From contig JANYIP010000369.1 in the NCBI GenBank assembly GCA_025361995.1, positions 1-6,505 on the forward strand: a stretch of 6,505 nt of DNA. The letters are read 5' to 3'. The notes under the pieces are model-generated. The model saw only the letters and a program-made list of their open reading frames with translations. It was not told the DNA's origin and ran no database searches. Shown in pieces: positions 5,990 through 6,505 of the stretch. The translations under genes were made by a program, and so were the position numbers. Numbering within the stretch: position 1 is the stretch's first letter; each line of letters begins with the position of its first letter. The DNA is from Streptomycetales bacterium. Its GTDB lineage: Bacteria > Actinomycetota > Actinomycetes > Prado026.

Positions 5990-6505
5990 CTAGCCCAGGC
6001 TGGGGAAGTCGAACAGCTCCACTAGCCGCGGCAGCGCCGAGGCGTCGCCGTCGAGGGTGACGGTGCCCGCCGCGACCGCGTCATCGGGGGCCAGGCGGTG
6101 GGTCAGGAGCTGGTGCAGGTGCTCGTCGTCAGTGCTGATGACGAGGTCGGCATGCTCGGGTGCGCCAGCGTTGACGCTGAGACCCTTGCCCTTGGCCCGG
6201 ACGGTGAACGCGCCGTCGCTCAGCCGGAGCTCCCACGTCGTCGGCGACGCGATCCGGCGGCCCGCGTCGTGGAACGCGAGCATCGCGGCGACCAGCCAGC
6301 GAGAGCGGGTGGCGACGTCGGGTGGCAGCCCGCCCATGCTCTTGGTCCCCCAGCGCCCGAGCGCCAGCAGGACCGGTTCGAGCTCCCGGCCGTACCCAGT
6401 GAGCTCGTAGACAGTTCCGCGATCGGGCTGCTGCAGGAGACGACGGTGGACGACGCCGGCTGACTCCAGGTGCTTGAGCCGGGCCGTGAGCGTGTTGGTG
6501 CCGAT
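5990..6505 (-). CDS. HxlR-type winged-helix regulator with SCP2-like C-terminal domain (5' end cut by window edge)
   Basis: The frame is open from the right edge to a TAG at 5992-5990, giving 171 visible residues. It enters inside the winged helix: I-G-T-N-T-L-T-A-R-L-K-H-L-E-S-A-G-V-V (1-19) is the recognition helix and turn of HxlR-type regulators. Y-E-L-T-G-Y-G-R-E-L-E-P-V-L-L-A-L-G-R-W-G (35-55) follows as the wing and last helix. The remaining 110 or so residues, ending A-D-L-V-I-S-T-D-D... A-A-G-T-V-T-L-D-G-D-A-S-A-L-P-R-L-V-E-L-F, match the pattern of sterol-carrier-protein-2-like domains, which bind lipid-like ligands. Such fusions are recurrent in actinobacteria and are probably ligand-sensing regulators. 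An ATG at 6337 lies after the helix-turn-helix and is not the real start; roughly 40 N-terminal residues are missing. Target genes are probably outside the window. Confidence 0.85.
   Translation of the reverse strand: MGTNTLTARLKHLESAGVVHRRLLQQPDRGTVYELTGYGRELEPVLLALGRWGTKSMGGLPPDVATRSRWLVAAMLAFHDAGRRIASPTTWELRLSDGAFTVRAKGKGLSVNAGAPEHADLVISTDDEHLHQLLTHRLAPDDAVAAGTVTLDGDASALPRLVELFDFPSLG

Overview
The window is high-GC DNA with GTG/ATG starts. It carries families common in soil actinobacteria: a PadR regulator, a BKACE/DUF849 enzyme, a crotonase, a class III cyclase fused to an AAA-type ATPase, and an HxlR regulator with a sterol-carrier-like tail. An actinomycete, perhaps of the Nocardioides type, is the best guess; no rRNA or other marker fixes the genus.

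Layout. From the left edge to about 2.37 kb, three genes run on the minus strand. Transcription enters at a crotonase (enoyl-CoA hydratase family, 1571-2368), crosses an 80-bp gap holding an AT-rich promoter/operator-like block, and continues through a beta-keto-acid cleavage enzyme (597-1490). It ends in a PadR-family regulator (1-597, running off the window), whose ATG shares one base with the stop of the enzyme gene. I read this as a small acyl-CoA/beta-keto-acid catabolic unit carrying its own regulator. BKACE enzymes transfer a beta-keto acid's acyl group to CoA using acetyl-CoA, and a crotonase could process an acyl-CoA before or after that step. The real substrate is unknown. The BKACE copy lacks one of the two metal-binding histidines of the characterised family member.

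An intergenic region of about 100 bp (2369-2469), packed with dyad symmetries, separates the crotonase from a divergent plus-strand gene of 1053 codons (2470-5631). Its product has an N-terminal AAA/STAND-like ATPase, a helical winged-helix-like segment, a long TPR-like region and a C-terminal class III nucleotide cyclase domain. Both metal-binding aspartates are present, but the usual Lys/Asp substrate-selecting pair appears as Asp/Lys and the transition-state Asn is His.

From 5632 to 5989 there is no intact gene. The stretch holds a decayed C-terminal end of an EAL (cyclic-di-GMP phosphodiesterase) domain on the minus strand and a short piece resembling the end of a GGDEF domain on the plus strand, so it looks like a rearranged gene graveyard. 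The right edge (5990-6505, minus) is an HxlR-type winged-helix regulator fused to an SCP2-like domain, with its 5' end outside the window.

The most interesting items are the fused ATPase-TPR-cyclase with its unusual active-site set, the BKACE enzyme with a missing metal ligand, and the two operator-like palindromes. No CRISPR array, tRNA, rRNA, insertion sequence or complete new multi-gene system is visible.
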